A stretch of 64,000 bases of DNA from Acidobacteriota bacterium (GTDB taxonomy: Bacteria; Acidobacteriota; Thermoanaerobaculia; UBA5066), in the NCBI GenBank assembly GCA_029781975.1, contig JAKOVQ010000013.1, positions 1-64,000 of the forward strand, written 5' to 3'. The position numbers and the translations under genes were made by a program. The notes under the pieces were generated by a model. The model saw only the letters and a list, made by a program, of their open reading frames with translations, had not been told where the DNA came from and did no database searches. This document shows, in pieces, positions 56,413 through 64,000 of this stretch (position 1 is its first letter; every line of letters starts with the position of its first letter).

Positions 56413-57323
56413 GCTCGCTGTTCGATCGCCTCGTCGTCACGACCCTTCCGTTCGTCCCGAAGCCGCTGGTCCACCGCGTCGCGTCCCGGTACGTCGCGGG
56501 GGAGACGCTCGACGACGCGGTCCGCGTGGTCCGCTCCCTCGAGGCCGAGGGAGCGACGGCGACCATCGACGTCCTCGGCGAGAGCGTCACCAGCCGCGAG
56601 CAGACCGTGCGGACGCGCGACGCCTACCTGGAGGTGCTCGAGACGATCTCCCGCCACGCCCTCCCGGCGAACGTCTCGATCAAGCCGACCGCCGTCGGAC
56701 TCTCGATCGACCCCGCGCTCGTCCGCGAGAACTGCCGCGCGATCTGCACGCGCGCCGCCGAGCTGGGGACCTTCGTCCGCCTCGACATGGAGGACTCCCC
56801 GTACACGGAGAGCACCCTCGCTCTCGCGCTCGAGCTGAAGAAGGAGTTCCCGAACGTCGGCGTCGTCCTCCAGGCCTACCTCCGCCGCTCCCTGCGCGAC
56901 CTCGACCCGCTGATCGCCGCCCGGATGAACGTCCGGATCTGCAAGGGGATCTACGTCGAGCCGCGAGAGATCGCCTACAAGGACCGCAGGGTCGTCGTCG
57001 AGAGCTACGCCGCGATGGTCGAGAAGCACCTCGCCGCCGGCTGCTACGCGGCCATCGCCACCCACGACGAGGCCTGCGTCCAGAGGGCCCTGGCGACGAT
57101 CGACCGCCTGAAGCTGACCCCGGACCGGTACGAGTTCCAGATGCTCCTCGGGGTCGACCCCGTCCTTCGGAAGGTCCTTCTGGGGGCAGGGCATCGCCTT
57201 CGGGTCTACGTCCCGTTCGGGAAGGACTGGTACGCCTACTCGGTCCGGCGGCTCAAGGAGAACCCTGCCATCTCCCGCCACATCATCCGGGCGTTCCTCG
57301 GTCTTCCGCCGGCTCAGGGCTGA
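56409..57323 (+). CDS. Proline dehydrogenase
   Basis: FAD enzyme oxidising proline to pyrroline-5-carboxylate. 304 residues, the size of stand-alone bacterial PRODH. Recognisable segments of the TIM barrel: DVLGESVTSREQ, ISIKPTAVGLS-like VSIKPTAVGLSID, VRLDMEDSPYTESTL, VGVVLQAYLRRS, VRICKGIYVEP, ATHDEACVQRAL, and RVYVPFGKDWYAYSVRRLKENP, which contains the catalytic Tyr/Arg pair (YxxRR). ATG 56409 overlaps the comF stop (ATGA). The P5C dehydrogenase partner is not in the window. Confidence 0.94.
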   Translation: MSSLFDRLVVTTLPFVPKPLVHRVASRYVAGETLDDAVRVVRSLEAEGATATIDVLGESVTSREQTVRTRDAYLEVLETISRHALPANVSIKPTAVGLSIDPALVRENCRAICTRAAELGTFVRLDMEDSPYTESTLALALELKKEFPNVGVVLQAYLRRSLRDLDPLIAARMNVRICKGIYVEPREIAYKDRRVVVESYAAMVEKHLAAGCYAAIATHDEACVQRALATIDRLKLTPDRYEFQMLLGVDPVLRKVLLGAGHRLRVYVPFGKDWYAYSVRRLKENPAISRHIIRAFLGLPPAQG

Positions 57324-57403
57324 CCCGCGGCCCCCGGCGGAGGCGGCCCCCGAACGCCGGGATCGGGGAGGGGCCTCCGATCCCTCCGGCGAGGGGAAAC
57401 GGG

Positions 57404-57432
57404 TTGACGGCCGCCTTCCCCCGTCCCATGAT
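57404..57432 (+). promoter_or_regulatory. Sigma-70-type promoter of the barrel protein at 57457
   Basis: TTGACG (57404-57409), a 17-bp spacer, and CATGAT (57427-57432). The start codon ATG 57457 follows a short GATCGGGG leader. Confidence 0.55.
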
Positions 57433-57456
57433 TCCCCCGAGGTCCCGATCGGGGCG

Positions 57457-59364
57457 ATGCGTCCTTTCTCGAGAGGTCCCCTCGACGCGTTCCGTGTCGG
57501 CCTCCTGCTGGGGGCCGTGGGGCTGAGCGCAGCCTCGCCGGCCTTCGGCTCCCCGATTCCCAGGGACGTCGGGTCGACCGACACCGCGCCGCTCGCAGGG
57601 GTCCTCCGCGGGAACGGCGCTCCCCTCGCCGGAGTCACGCTGGTGATCCGTCGCCTCTCCGGCGCCACGTCGTCTCTCGTCCGGCTCGTCAAGACGGAGG
57701 CCGACGGGACCTTCTGCTGGAGCGACGCCCCCGCGGGTGTCTACTCGATCTTCTCGACCGCCCCTGGCTTCCGTCCCTCCGTCCGCCAGGTCCTCCACCG
57801 GAGCGGGCGAGATGCCGTCTCCTTCGTCGGCATGGACCTCGAGCGCGACCGCCGCGGGGTCCTCCCCTCCGGTCCCGGCGGAACACTGGATCCCTGGGCG
57901 GCCCGGGCCGCCGTCGAGGGGGACGTCCTCCGCGACCTCTCCCCGGCCGCCGCCCCCGCGACGACCTCGCCCGCGCCCGACGCTCCCGGCCCGTCCGTCC
58001 TCGCCCAGCGCGAGCAGACGACGAAGCTCCCCGTGACAGCGTCGGTCCGCTCGGTCCACGGTTTCGGCGCCGAGGGCGAACGGAGCGTGACGCAGACGGC
58101 CCTCGACGTGGAAGGGACCGTCGCCGGCTCGGTCCGATGGGGGATTGCGGGGGCCTACAACAGGATCACGTCTCCCGAAGGGAACCTGGTGGGGGACGCC
58201 TCCAACATCGCGATCGACGTGACCCCGGGATCGAGCCAGCGGTTCCACGCCTCGTCGCGCCTCCAGTCGCTCGAAGGGGGCGCCCCCGACGAGTCGAGCT
58301 TCGGGACACACGCCGTCGGCTGGAGCGGGAGCACCGGGGAGCGCTCCCGCGCCTCGGTCCTCGCGCGCGTCGTCTCGCAGCGCAACCTCGACCCCGCGAG
58401 CCCCGCGGTCGGCGTCGCGCTCCGTCCGTCGAGCGCGTTCGAGGTGGCGGCGGACTACCAGACGGACCTCGATCCCGGCCGCTTCGTCCGCTTCGTCGTG
58501 GGCTACCGCGCCGAGGACGATCGGGGGCCGGGGGCACCCCAGCTCCGGCCGCTCCGCGAGACGCGCGTCGGCGGCGTGGCGGGTCTCCGGGTCGTCGACG
58601 GGGTCTTCCTGGAAGGAGGCGGGACCGGGGACTTCTCCGACCGTTCGCGCGGCGTGACGCCCGAGCTGACCGTGCGGCTCACCGGCTCGGCCCTCACCCT
58701 CTACGGGTTCGCCTCGCGCCGGTTCGAGAGCCGGCTGGACGACGGGATCGCTCCCCTGTACGTCGGGATCGACGCGGCCGACCTGACGCGAGCGACCCAG
58801 TCGCTCTACCGGGCGGGGCTCCGGATGGGCGACCGCGGGTCCACGTCCGTCGACGTCGAGGGGAGCCGCCGCGAGCTCCGGGAGAACGTCCAGCTCGTCC
58901 TGAACCCCGACTTCATCGACCGCGTCGACGCCCTCTACCTGTTCGCCGGGGACGTCGCGGACGAGGTGGCCGGCAGGGCGACGTTCCGGATCGCGGAGGG
59001 CGTCCCTGCCCGGCTCGCGATCCAGTACGGCCGGATCGAGGGGGACGGCGTCGGTCTCGGCATCCTCCACACCGCGAACTACGTCATCTCCAGCGGGAGC
59101 GTGGAGGTCGGCCCGACCGGCACGTCGCTCCTCGTCCGCTACCGTCTCCTCGACCAGCAGCTCTCGGGCAGCGAGAGGCCGTGGGCCTCGGCCATCCAGG
59201 CCGTCGACTTCTCCGTCGCCCAGGACCTGCCGATCCCCGCCCTCGCGGCCCTGGGATCGCGCTGGCGAGCGCTCTTCTCCCTCGAGCTCGGGACGAGGCA
59301 GGAGGGGATGGACGAGAACCGGACGAACCGGCGCATGGCCGGAGGCCTCTCGGTCAGTTTCTGA
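57457..59364 (+). CDS. Outer-membrane protein with N-terminal carboxypeptidase-regulatory-like domain
   Basis: 635 residues. The signal peptide is about 1-31 (LLLGAVGLSAASPAFG). An Ig-like regulatory domain (about 45-115: LAGVLRGNGAPLAGVTLVIRR, TEADGTFCWSDAPAGVYSI) is followed by a Pro/Ala linker and about 440 residues of alternating beta strands ending in GGLSVSF, the barrel C-terminal signature. The layout resembles a TonB-dependent transporter without a recognisable plug domain or TonB box. It could be a porin or surface scaffold. The HK-NtrC operon follows after 165 bp. Confidence 0.78.
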   Translation: MRPFSRGPLDAFRVGLLLGAVGLSAASPAFGSPIPRDVGSTDTAPLAGVLRGNGAPLAGVTLVIRRLSGATSSLVRLVKTEADGTFCWSDAPAGVYSIFSTAPGFRPSVRQVLHRSGRDAVSFVGMDLERDRRGVLPSGPGGTLDPWAARAAVEGDVLRDLSPAAAPATTSPAPDAPGPSVLAQREQTTKLPVTASVRSVHGFGAEGERSVTQTALDVEGTVAGSVRWGIAGAYNRITSPEGNLVGDASNIAIDVTPGSSQRFHASSRLQSLEGGAPDESSFGTHAVGWSGSTGERSRASVLARVVSQRNLDPASPAVGVALRPSSAFEVAADYQTDLDPGRFVRFVVGYRAEDDRGPGAPQLRPLRETRVGGVAGLRVVDGVFLEGGGTGDFSDRSRGVTPELTVRLTGSALTLYGFASRRFESRLDDGIAPLYVGIDAADLTRATQSLYRAGLRMGDRGSTSVDVEGSRRELRENVQLVLNPDFIDRVDALYLFAGDVADEVAGRATFRIAEGVPARLAIQYGRIEGDGVGLGILHTANYVISSGSVEVGPTGTSLLVRYRLLDQQLSGSERPWASAIQAVDFSVAQDLPIPALAALGSRWRALFSLELGTRQEGMDENRTNRRMAGGLSVSF

Positions 59365-59418
59365 CTGCTCGCCCCTCGTCGCGTCCCGGTTCTTGGATAT
59401 CAATCCATCAGGACATCT

Positions 59419-59437
59419 GACGCGACGACATCGCGTC
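59419..59437. promoter_or_regulatory. Inverted repeat upstream of the sigma-54 promoter (possible enhancer site)
   Basis: GACGCGA-CGACA-TCGCGTC, 7-bp perfect arms with a 5-nt spacer, about 65 bp upstream of the -24/-12 element at 59500. The position and dyad shape suit an NtrC-type binding site. It could instead be a weak stop for the preceding gene. Confidence 0.4.
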
Positions 59438-59499
59438 GAAACCCCATTCGCAAATGCCTCATAACACGATAGTTAGGTGTCTCCAATATTTCGAACGGA

Positions 59500-59514
59500 T
59501 GGCACCTGCTTTGC
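59500..59514 (+). promoter_or_regulatory. Sigma-54-type -24/-12 promoter of the HK-NtrC operon
   Basis: TGGCACCTGCTTTGC matches TGGCACG-N4-TTGC at 14 of the 15 positions counted with N free; GG (59501-59502) and GC (59513-59514) have the exact spacing. The predicted start site near 59526 is only about 4 nt before ATG 59530, so the kinase mRNA would be essentially leaderless. Confidence 0.7.
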
Positions 59515-59529
59515 CTGTCCGAAAACGGA

Positions 59530-62280
59530 ATGCGTGCGGCGTCGCAGCGAACGGCGGCGATCGTGAGGAGAGTTCTGCTGGTCCTCCTCGTGGCGCTGCT
59601 CGTCCCTCTGGGGGCCAGCGCCGTCCGGAAATTCCGGACGGCAGGAAAGTCCGGACTCCTCCTCACCTCGGAGCCGAGCGGCTGGCGGGTCGTGTCGGAG
59701 GGAGTCTCCTCCGGGAGGACGGGCCTCCGGCCGGGTGACCTCCTCCTCATGGTCGACGGCCGGGAGGCGCGTGAGCTGCGCGATCCGGTCGGGATCCTCG
59801 AGGAGATGCCCCGCGACGTGACCCTCCTCCGGGACGGCGCCCTCGTCCGCGTCCGGACCGACACGGCCCCCGTTCCGCTCGACGCCCGGTACGTCGTCCT
59901 GCTGGCGGTGGGCGCGGCGTTCCTGGCCGCGGCCGGCGCCGCCCTCCGCGGCTCGACCCTCGAGCCTGAGCCGGGCCCCTTCCTCCTCTTCGCGGGCTTC
60001 TCCCTCTGCGCCGCGACCGTCCTCGTCGTGACCCCGGTGCCGCCGTTCGACCGCCTGTACCGCGCCTCCGTCCTCCTCGAGGACGCCGCGCGCGCCTTCC
60101 TGCCTGCCTTCCTCCTCGCGTTCGTCCTCCGCTTCCCGCGGCGGGCGCGCCGAGCTCCGCTCGCCCCGTTGTTCGTCGCGGCGGCCGGGCTCGCCGCCGC
60201 GTCGTTCGCGACCTACCTGATCCCCCCTCCCCCGGGCGTCGACGCCACCGCGCGCATCGTCCGGCTCGACGGCGTCCAGGAGATCTGGCTCGCCGCCGGC
60301 ATCCTCGCAGCGGGGGCGCGCGTCGTGCTCCTCGCACGCCGCCGGACGGACCTCGTCGCGGAGAAGCAGTGCCGCTTCCTCCTCGCCGGCACCGTGGGGG
60401 GCCTCTTCCCGGTGGCTCTCCTCGACCTCGTCCCGCGCTTCTTCGGCGGCCACGTCCCGGTCCTGTCGACGCTCTCCATCCTCCCGCTCCTCCTCGTGCC
60501 GGTCGCCTTCACAGCGGCCCTGACGCGGTACCGGCTCTGGGACGTCGAGATCCTCGCCCGCGAGACGGGCGCCCTGCTCGGCGCCGGGTTCCTCGCCGCG
60601 GCGATCTTCGCCGGCGCGCAGCTCCTCGACCTCGGCGCCCTCGCCCCCGGCGTCCCCTACGGCCGCGGGCTCGTCGAGACCGCGGCCGGCCTCGTCCTGG
60701 CGCTGACCTTCCTTCCGGTGCGCCGGGGCCTTTCCGGCGCCCTGGCGCGTTGGCAGTACGGCGACGGCTGGGCCGAGCGCGAGAGCCTCCTCGCGCTCGT
60801 GCGCGAGCTCTCCGAGCCGCGACGCCTCGCGGAGGTCGGACCGCTCCTCGTCGACCGCGTCTCGCGGGGCCTCGCCGTCCCGCGCGCCGCCCTCCTCCTT
60901 TCGACCGGCGACGGAGCGGTGGACGGGCAGGCGGTCGACGGCGGGGGCCCGATCGCGCTCGACGAGCTCCCGGCGGGCGCCGGCCGGGGGCCGGTCCGTC
61001 TCTCCCGCCTCGCGTTCGCGTCCGAGCCGACCGCCGGCGTGGCGCGCCTCAGGCAGGCCGGATTCCGGACCCTGGCGCCGCTCGCCCTCTCCGGGCGTCT
61101 CCTCGGCCTCCTGGCGATCGCGGACAGGCACGGGCGCGAGCCCCTGTCGGTGGAGGACCTCGCGCTCCTCCAGACCGTCCTCGCCTCGGCGGCCCTCGCG
61201 ATCGACCATGCGCGGCTCTACGAGCAGCTCGAGGAGCGCGCGACGGAGTACCGCCGGCTCAAGGAGTTTCACGAGGACGTCGTCGCCGGGTCGGCCGCGG
61301 CGATCGCGGCGACGGACGACGGGGGCGTCCTGACCACGGTGAACCCCGCCTTCGAGAAGCTCTTCGGGAACGGGACTCCTCTCGTCGGGAGGAGGGTCGA
61401 GGAGGTCCTGCCCGCCGCGGTCCGCTCGGCCTCGCCGGCCGGGAGGGTCGAGACGGAGGTGGGCGAGGCTCGCCGCGTCCTCGACGTCGCGGTCTCGCCG
61501 TTCCCGGGAGCGCCCGAAGGATCTCCCGCGCGGGTCTTCGTCGTCTCCGACGCCACCGAGCTGACCCGCCTGGAGAGGACGGTCGCCGAGCGGGACCGGC
61601 TCGAGGCGCTGAGCCACCTCTCGGCCGGGATGGCGCACGAGGTGAATACGCCCCTGACGGGGGTGGCGAGCTTCGCCCGGCTCCTCCTCGACGAGACCCC
61701 GGCCGACGACCCCCGCCGGCCCATGGTGGAGAAGATCGAGCAGCAGGCGTTCCGCGCCGCGAGGCTCGTCGGGAGCCTCCTCGACCTGGCGCGCGGCCGG
61801 CCCCGCCAGATGACGCCGCTCGACCCGGCCGAGCTCGTCCGCGAGGCGTGCCGCGCCCTGTCGGACGAGATCGACGGACGCGGCGTCGCCCTCGAGCTGA
61901 GGATCCCGCCCGGCCTTCCCGTGATCCGCGGGCACGGCGACGCGCTCGTGCAGGTCCTCGTGAACCTCCTGAAGAACGCGGTGGAGGCGGTGTCGGCGCC
62001 CGGGAGCGGGCGCGCGGGCCCCGGACACGTCCGCGTGGCGGCGGTGCAGGCGGCCGACACGGTCGACCTGAGCGTCGAGGACGACGGGCCCGGGCTCTCC
62101 GCGGAGGAGGCCGAGAAGGTCTTCCGCCCCTTCACGTCCACGAAGACCTCCCAGGGGGGCGTCGGCCTGGGGCTCGCGATCGCGAGGGATATCATCCGCG
62201 CGCATGGAGGGACCCTCTCCGTCGATTCCGCCCCCGGCGGCGGGGCACGATTCACGGTGAGGCTGCCGGTCGGCGCATGA
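59530..62280 (+). CDS. PDZ-multispan membrane-GAF-PAS sensor histidine kinase
   Basis: 916 residues. A TM (13-31), a periplasmic PDZ-like domain (about 45-112, SGRTGLRPGDLLLMVDG), multiple TM helices (about 120-390) with RYRLWDV at 333-339, a GAF domain (about 425-565), a PAS domain (about 585-690), then HisKA with the phosphoacceptor H703 in SAGMAHEVNTPLTG. The HATPase domain has NLLKNAVEAV (N-box), EDDGPGLS (G1) and GGVGLGLAIARDI (G2). It partners the NtrC-type regulator that it overlaps (ATGA). The front end is the same kind as on the SpoIIE phosphatase at 22514-25099. GTG 59563 is an alternative start. Confidence 0.92.
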   Translation: MRAASQRTAAIVRRVLLVLLVALLVPLGASAVRKFRTAGKSGLLLTSEPSGWRVVSEGVSSGRTGLRPGDLLLMVDGREARELRDPVGILEEMPRDVTLLRDGALVRVRTDTAPVPLDARYVVLLAVGAAFLAAAGAALRGSTLEPEPGPFLLFAGFSLCAATVLVVTPVPPFDRLYRASVLLEDAARAFLPAFLLAFVLRFPRRARRAPLAPLFVAAAGLAAASFATYLIPPPPGVDATARIVRLDGVQEIWLAAGILAAGARVVLLARRRTDLVAEKQCRFLLAGTVGGLFPVALLDLVPRFFGGHVPVLSTLSILPLLLVPVAFTAALTRYRLWDVEILARETGALLGAGFLAAAIFAGAQLLDLGALAPGVPYGRGLVETAAGLVLALTFLPVRRGLSGALARWQYGDGWAERESLLALVRELSEPRRLAEVGPLLVDRVSRGLAVPRAALLLSTGDGAVDGQAVDGGGPIALDELPAGAGRGPVRLSRLAFASEPTAGVARLRQAGFRTLAPLALSGRLLGLLAIADRHGREPLSVEDLALLQTVLASAALAIDHARLYEQLEERATEYRRLKEFHEDVVAGSAAAIAATDDGGVLTTVNPAFEKLFGNGTPLVGRRVEEVLPAAVRSASPAGRVETEVGEARRVLDVAVSPFPGAPEGSPARVFVVSDATELTRLERTVAERDRLEALSHLSAGMAHEVNTPLTGVASFARLLLDETPADDPRRPMVEKIEQQAFRAARLVGSLLDLARGRPRQMTPLDPAELVREACRALSDEIDGRGVALELRIPPGLPVIRGHGDALVQVLVNLLKNAVEAVSAPGSGRAGPGHVRVAAVQAADTVDLSVEDDGPGLSAEEAEKVFRPFTSTKTSQGGVGLGLAIARDIIRAHGGTLSVDSAPGGGARFTVRLPVGA

Positions 62281-63674
62281 ACGTCCTGGTGGTGGACGAC
62301 GAGCCCGTCGTCCGAGACGTCCTGCGGACCGTCCTGGGACGCGCCGGCTTCCGGACGCGCGAGGCGGCGACGGCGGCCGAGGGGCTCGCGCGGGTGGAGC
62401 AGGAGCCCTTCGACGTGGTCCTCCTCGACCTCATGCTTCCCGACCGGCCGGGCCTCGAGGTTCTGACGGAGCTCCACCTGACGCATCCCGAGCTGCCCGT
62501 CGTCGTCATCACCGCCTACTCCTCCGTCGAGAGCGCGATCGCCGCGATGAAGGAGGGGGCGTTCCACTACGTCCCGAAGCCGTTCCGGAACGAGGAGGTC
62601 GTCCACCTCGTCCGGCAGGCGGTCGAGAAGCGGCGGCTCGTCGCGGAGAACAAGGTCCTGAAGGCCCGCCTGACCGGGCTCTCCGGCGACATGGGCGAGA
62701 TCGTGGGCCGCTCGGCCGTGATGGAGCAGGTCTTCACGACCATCCGGCAGGCGGCCTCGGCCCGTTCCACCGTCCTCGTGATGGGGGAGAGCGGCACCGG
62801 GAAGGAGCTCGTCGCGCGAGCCCTCCACCGGCTCTCGCCGCGCTCGGCCGGCGCGTTCGTCACCGTCCACTCGGGGGCGCTCCCGCCGGACCTCCTCGAG
62901 TCGAACCTGTTCGGCCACGTGAAGGGGTCCTTCACGGGAGCGGTGTCGGACAAGCGGGGGCTCTTCAAGGTGGCCGACGGCGGCACGATCTTCTTCGACG
63001 AGATCGGGACCGTCCCGCTGGAGACCCAGGCGAAGCTCCTCCGCGTCCTCCAGGAGCGGGAGTTCCTCCCGGTGGGCGCCGTGGAGCCGATCCGCTCGGA
63101 CGTGCGGGTCGTCGCCGCCACCAACGCCGACCTGGGCCGCATGGTGGCCGAGGGACGCTTCCGGGAGGACCTCTACTACCGCCTCCGGGTGATCGAGATC
63201 CCCCTCCCGCCGCTCCGGGAGCGGAAGGAGGACATCCCCCTCCTGATCGAGGCGCTGATCGCGCGGGCCGCTGCGGAGAACGGCCGGCCCGTCCCCTCGG
63301 TCACCCCCGCGGCGATGAAGGCGCTCCTCGACTACGACTGGCCGGGGAACGTCCGCGAGCTGGAGAACGTCCTCGAGCGCGCGCTCGTCCTGGGCAACGG
63401 CGTCATCGGGCCGGAGCAGCTGCCGGACACGGTGAGGAGGCCGATCCCCCGGGCCGTCGCCCTGCCGGCCGACGGCCTGTCGTTCCACGACGCCGTGGCC
63501 GCGTACGAGCGCTCGCTCCTCGTCGCCGCCCTCAGCAGGACCGGCGGCGTGCAGAAGCGGGCCGCCGAGGTGCTCCGGCTCAAGCCGACGACCCTCAACG
63601 AGATGCTGAAGCGGCACGGGATGCTCGCCCGGGACTCGGGGTCGCGCGCGGGAGGGTCGGAGCCCCCCGCGTGA
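62277..63674 (+). CDS. NtrC-family sigma-54 response regulator
   Basis: 465 residues. Receiver domain 1-120: acidic pocket D7-D8, phosphoacceptor D51 (LLDLMLP), T79 and K101. The AAA+ domain (about 140-375) has Walker A GESGTGKE (170-177), the sigma-54 loop GSFTGA (217-222, an accepted GAFTGA variant), Walker B GTIFFDEI, and FREDLYYRLRV. The C-terminal Fis-type DNA-binding helix is KRAAEVLRLKPTTLNEMLKR. It should activate sigma-54 promoters when phosphorylated by the upstream kinase, including the one at 59500. The stop overlaps the next gene (GTGA). Confidence 0.94.
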   Translation: MNVLVVDDEPVVRDVLRTVLGRAGFRTREAATAAEGLARVEQEPFDVVLLDLMLPDRPGLEVLTELHLTHPELPVVVITAYSSVESAIAAMKEGAFHYVPKPFRNEEVVHLVRQAVEKRRLVAENKVLKARLTGLSGDMGEIVGRSAVMEQVFTTIRQAASARSTVLVMGESGTGKELVARALHRLSPRSAGAFVTVHSGALPPDLLESNLFGHVKGSFTGAVSDKRGLFKVADGGTIFFDEIGTVPLETQAKLLRVLQEREFLPVGAVEPIRSDVRVVAATNADLGRMVAEGRFREDLYYRLRVIEIPLPPLRERKEDIPLLIEALIARAAAENGRPVPSVTPAAMKALLDYDWPGNVRELENVLERALVLGNGVIGPEQLPDTVRRPIPRAVALPADGLSFHDAVAAYERSLLVAALSRTGGVQKRAAEVLRLKPTTLNEMLKRHGMLARDSGSRAGGSEPPA

Positions 63675-64000
63675 GCGGCCCCCTGCGGGCCGTGCGCGCG
63701 GCGACCGTCCTCCTCGCGGCCGGCGCGCTGCTCGCGGCGGCTCCGGTGCGGGGCGACGCAGGAGGCCGGCCGGACGGCTCGCCGGACGACCCCGTCTTCT
63801 CCACGACCGGGATCCCGTCCGGGTTCTCGCTTCCCGAGGCCGCGCGGGACCCCGACGTCCCCCCTCCCGCCGCCGTGGTCGGCCACCGGATCGGGGACGC
63901 CCTCACCCCGGGCGAGGACGTGGTCCGCTACGCGCGGGCCGTCGAGGGCGCGACGCCCCGGGTCCGCGTGAGCCGCTACGGCCTCACGCCCGAGGGGCGC
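63671..64000 (+). CDS. Exported protein, probable M14 zinc carboxypeptidase N-terminus (partial)
   Basis: GTG 63671 overlaps the NtrC stop; 110 residues are visible and the frame runs off the window. The signal peptide is about 1-28 (ATVLLAAGALLAAAPVRGDA). A Pro/Asp-rich stretch is followed by VVGHRIGDALTPGEDVVRYA and then VEGATPRVRVSRYGLTPEGR. That layout matches the start of M14 metallocarboxypeptidases (a conserved G-x4-L...RV-x-x-x-x-G-x-x-x-EGR pattern just before the zinc site). The zinc ligands lie outside the window, so the call is tentative. Its place in the operon makes it a likely downstream output or accessory of the two-component system. Confidence 0.5.
   Translation, partial: MSGPLRAVRAATVLLAAGALLAAAPVRGDAGGRPDGSPDDPVFSTTGIPSGFSLPEAARDPDVPPPAAVVGHRIGDALTPGEDVVRYARAVEGATPRVRVSRYGLTPEGR

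Overview
The window is about 70% GC, densely coded, and mostly free of mobile DNA. Several traits point to a Gram-negative bacterium: outer-membrane beta-barrel proteins ending in aromatic residues, lipoproteins, a Wzm/Wzt polysaccharide exporter, many SpoIIE-type phosphatases and sigma-54 regulators, and large secreted PKD/PEGA/FG-GAP proteins. My best guess is a high-GC Acidobacteriota (Thermoanaerobaculia-like) genome. That is inference from protein style only; no rRNA marker is present.

Layout. 1-2499: an M4 thermolysin-like secreted protease running off the left edge. 2.8-4.9 kb: ribosome rescue factor ArfB, the SUI1 protein YciH and a YhiN-type flavoprotein. 5.0-10.5 kb (+): acyltransferase, fatty-acid desaturase, PepQ, and the agmatine-to-putrescine pair AguA/AguB. 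10.5-16.6 kb (-): an ABC importer (ATPase plus double permease), a GNAT enzyme, a lipoprotein-type isoaspartyl methyltransferase and a tandem retropepsin lipoprotein. 16.6-25.1 kb (-): a partner-switching/sigma-54 block. It comprises a PDZ-membrane-GAF-SpoIIE phosphatase, a TPR protein and a bacterial enhancer-binding protein with an altered GAFTGA loop. After an AT-rich island carrying a sigma-54-type promoter come a 69-aa membrane protein, an RsbW-like kinase, a STAS antagonist and a GAF-SpoIIE phosphatase. 25.2-26.8 kb (+): tmk-holB. 26.8-28 kb: a PEGA protein.

28.1-38.6 kb is a surface-glycan region. It holds a 1358-aa fusion of a PIG-L deacetylase with three GT2 domains, another GT2, a GT4, a GNAT enzyme, the ATPase Wzt and two radical SAM enzymes; the matching permease Wzm lies 12 kb away at 48.3 kb. 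Between them (38.8-48.2 kb) are three large exported proteins: a PKD protein of 1811 aa, a 549-aa secreted protein and an FG-GAP lipoprotein. 49.1-51.6 kb (+) is an XRE regulator, TPR and secreted-protein operon. 51.7-57.3 kb holds DnaJ, GlgC, an Lrp regulator, a possible structured RNA, a small beta-barrel, ComF and proline dehydrogenase. 57.5-64 kb (+) holds a beta-barrel protein, then an operon of a PDZ-membrane histidine kinase, an NtrC regulator and the start of a probable M14 carboxypeptidase, preceded by a near-consensus sigma-54 promoter.

Themes. Two membrane sensors share one PDZ/multi-TM/GAF front end but have different outputs (phosphatase and histidine kinase). Both sigma-54-type promoter candidates lie beside enhancer-binding-protein genes. 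Many genes have a TANNNT hexamer 6-9 nt before the start codon and no Shine-Dalgarno site, which suggests frequent leaderless transcription. Long open frames antisense to real genes are artefacts of the high GC content and were left out.
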